Source: CAG-533 sp963645165
GTDB taxonomy: Bacteria > Bacillota_I > Bacilli_A > RF39 > UBA660
Direction of reading: 5' to 3'
Length of the DNA: 15,824 bases
NCBI GenBank assembly: GCA_963645165.1
Contig: CAVIQT010000064.1
Location: forward strand, 1 to 15,824
Under the pieces are notes generated by a model that searched no databases, was not told the DNA's origin, and saw only the letters and a program-made list of their open reading frames with translations. Each line of letters opens with the position of its first letter. Position 1 is the stretch's first letter. This document shows, in pieces, positions 14,582 through 15,824 of this stretch. A program made the position numbers and the translations under genes.

Positions 14582-15590
14582 TACCACTTGTTTTTTCTTT
14601 ATTTTCATTTAAATATTTATTATAGAATTCATCCATTGAAGATACATATTTTTGATCTTGTATAACTCTAAATTTTTCATATTCTTTTTCAGCTTTTTCT
14701 ACTGCTTCTTTATGAGATATACTGCCACTATTATTTAATATTTCTTTTCTTCTAAATTTTAATAAATCATCAGTTGCATCTATCCAATCTCTCATTGTCA
14801 TTACATGTCTTTGTTTTGCTTCATCTTCTGCAAATACTAAAAACATATTTGTTAAATCTTTTAAATTATTCATTTCCTCTTCGTTTAAATAATTTTTAGC
14901 AACAACTACATCATATTTATATATTAAACCATTGGGAGAATTTTTCCAAGTTGTTAATCCCATATGATCTTTTTCTGAATTTGCTCTATTATATATTAAC
15001 TCAGCGGCAGTATGTCCAGTAATAGAGAAATGTAGCTTATTTTGAACTATTTTAAAGAAAGTATAAGCTTCTTCTGATTTTGGACTATAATCAGTTGAGG
15101 TTACAATAAATAAATCCGTGATTTTTTGATATGCCATTCTTTCACTTACTCTAATTGTTTTGATACGCTCTAATAATTCATCAAAATATTTTGTATCATA
15201 TTTATTTCCATTTATAAAACGTTCATCATTTAAAGCAAAGCCTTTAGTCATATATTCTTTCAATATTTTTGTTGCCCATATTCTAAATTCTGTTGCTTTT
15301 TTAGAATTAACCCTGTATCCTACAGCAATTATAGCGTCTAAGCTATAAATAGTTGTGTTATAGTTTTTTCCATCATCTGCAGTTAACGAGCATTTCTCGG
15401 TAACTGATTTTTTATCTAATTCATTATCTTTAAATATGTTTTTCAAATGTAAACTTATATTATCTGTAGAACATTCAAAAACTTTTGACATTCCTTTTTG
15501 TGATAACCATAAAGTTTCATCTTTGTATATTGCATCTACTATAATATTGCCTTCACTGTTTTTATATATAATTAATTTATTATCTTCCAT
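14574..15590 (-). CDS. rhuM: RhuM-family protein (virulence RhuM / cell-filamentation-associated type)
   Basis: 338 residues, full family length. RhuM was first named in a Salmonella pathogenicity island; the biochemical role is not known and it is common next to restriction-modification and other defence genes. Visible parts: an N-terminal helix-turn-helix-like region (ETLWLSQKGMSKVFECSTDNISLHL, in pieces 25-49), the signature IYSLDAIIAVGYRVNS (81-96) with ATEFRIWATKIL (99-110), RVSERMAYQKITDLF (147-161), SEEAYTFFKIVQNKLHFSITGHTAAELI (172-199), and a charged C terminus. ATG 15590 has the ribosome binding site AAAGGAG. A paralogue lies broken at 11805-12302. The C terminus (KTSGSE, TGA) may be shortened by a frame change, because a neighbouring frame continues to the EYVGDEINEN seen in the paralogue. 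Confidence 0.88.
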   Translation of the reverse strand: MEDNKLIIYKNSEGNIIVDAIYKDETLWLSQKGMSKVFECSTDNISLHLKNIFKDNELDKKSVTEKCSLTADDGKNYNTTIYSLDAIIAVGYRVNSKKATEFRIWATKILKEYMTKGFALNDERFINGNKYDTKYFDELLERIKTIRVSERMAYQKITDLFIVTSTDYSPKSEEAYTFFKIVQNKLHFSITGHTAAELIYNRANSEKDHMGLTTWKNSPNGLIYKYDVVVAKNYLNEEEMNNLKDLTNMFLVFAEDEAKQRHVMTMRDWIDATDDLLKFRRKEILNNSGSISHKEAVEKAEKEYEKFRVIQDQKYVSSMDEFYNKYLNENKEKTSGSE

Positions 15591-15669
15591 TACTTTTCTC
15601 CTTTCTTTTAGTTTTTCTTAACTCCTACACATTTATTTTTTTAACGTTTTTCAAGAAAAAATATGCTTA

Positions 15670-15824
15670 AAATGTAAAAAGAAATTTAATTCTTTCTCTT
15701 TATTTTTAAGGGTTTTAATAGGGTTTTCCATAAGGTGGTATATACCAGTTGATACTCATAGATGGTAAACTTTTTGTATTTTCATCCATTTTTTTGTTTT
15801 TTCTCATTTCTCTTTTTTGATACA
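15670..15824 (-). repeat. Mini-ORF repeat, copy 3 (runs off the window)
   Basis: Closely matches copy 2 over the coding part and shares the 15 bases 15670-15684 with copy 1. Contains the 12-bp palindrome TGGTATATACCA (15736-15747). The 124-nt gap 15591-15714 towards rhuM contains no gene; the rhuM promoter is probably there, but no convincing hexamer pair was found. Confidence 0.8.
15715..15824 (-). CDS. Mini-ORF 3, partial, MDMYQKR...INWYIPPYGKPY family
   Basis: 35 residues are in the window, from YQKREMRKNKK to SMSINWYIPPYGKPY; by comparison with copies 1 and 2 the missing start is MDM just beyond base 15824 (the last two bases already give TG of the second ATG). It is the copy with the longest clean C-terminal tail. 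It lies 124 nt upstream of rhuM, in the same relative place that copies 1 and 2 hold before the broken rhuM and dinD. No known family recognised. Confidence 0.5.
   Translation of the reverse strand, partial: YQKREMRKNKKMDENTKSLPSMSINWYIPPYGKPY

Noticed and set aside
15591..15714. Promoter TTGAAA with TGTGTA upstream of rhuM
   Set aside because: The -35 is fair but the -10 at the right spacing is poor; not listed as a feature.
12392..15824. CRISPR array
   Set aside because: The three repeats are about 1.5 kb apart, are over 90 bp long and enclose genes; there are no short regular spacers and no cas genes.

Overview
The window is a very AT-rich stretch with every gene on the minus strand. It reads like a low-GC Firmicutes/Mycoplasmatota-type chromosome: there is a housekeeping sigma-A, the dnaG-rpoD-trmK and rbgA-rnhB-topA orders known from Bacilli, and an LtaS-like polyglycerolphosphate synthase. 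TGA is used as a stop (rnfC-like and rhuM genes) and tryptophan is TGG, so the code is standard, not the Mycoplasma code. This fits an uncultured gut-type Bacilli or Mycoplasmatota-related lineage; the exact taxon cannot be fixed from the window.

Reading on the minus strand (right to left), positions 15824 to about 11312 are an accessory region and 11293 to 1 is core chromosome. The core has three transcription blocks. Block one is rbgA - rnhB - ltaS-like - topA (11293 to 5640), tightly packed or overlapping and closed by a strong terminator at 5581-5621. Block two is a two-gene rnfC-like/rnfD-like operon (5552 to 3526) with its own extended -10 promoter and a terminator at 3490-3514. Block three is dnaG - rpoD - trmK (3388 to 1), joined by TAATG stop/start overlaps, with trmK running off the window. 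The blocks cover ribosome assembly (RbgA), RNA primer/RNA-DNA removal (RnhB), priming (DnaG), supercoiling (TopA), transcription initiation (SigA), tRNA modification (TrmK) and envelope polymer synthesis (LtaS-like).

The accessory region is built from three tandem modules with the same plan: a tiny ORF (starting MDMYQKR and ending around INWY), a gap of about 120-160 nt, a RhuM- or DinD-family gene, then a second small gene of variable function, followed at once by the next tiny ORF. From right to left: tiny ORF 3 - rhuM - deoxyribosyltransferase-like gene; tiny ORF 2 - dinD - GNAT acetyltransferase (frameshifted); tiny ORF 1 - broken rhuM - HAD hydrolase. The tiny ORFs were too short to show up as ordinary genes. 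After the last module, where a fourth tiny ORF would be expected, comes rbgA, whose N terminus (NINWYPGHM) shares the INWY that closes the tiny ORFs. My main hypothesis is that the tiny ORFs are displaced 5' ends of rbgA, left by successive insertion of cargo modules into the start of this conserved gene, each restoring a new rbgA N terminus. No recombinase lies in the window.

The second point of interest is the rnfC/rnfD-like pair: it stands without other Rnf genes, the RnfC-like protein lacks the glycine-rich nucleotide-binding loop, and the RnfD-like protein shows no SGAT-type flavinylation motif, although both ferredoxin-type cluster motifs are intact.
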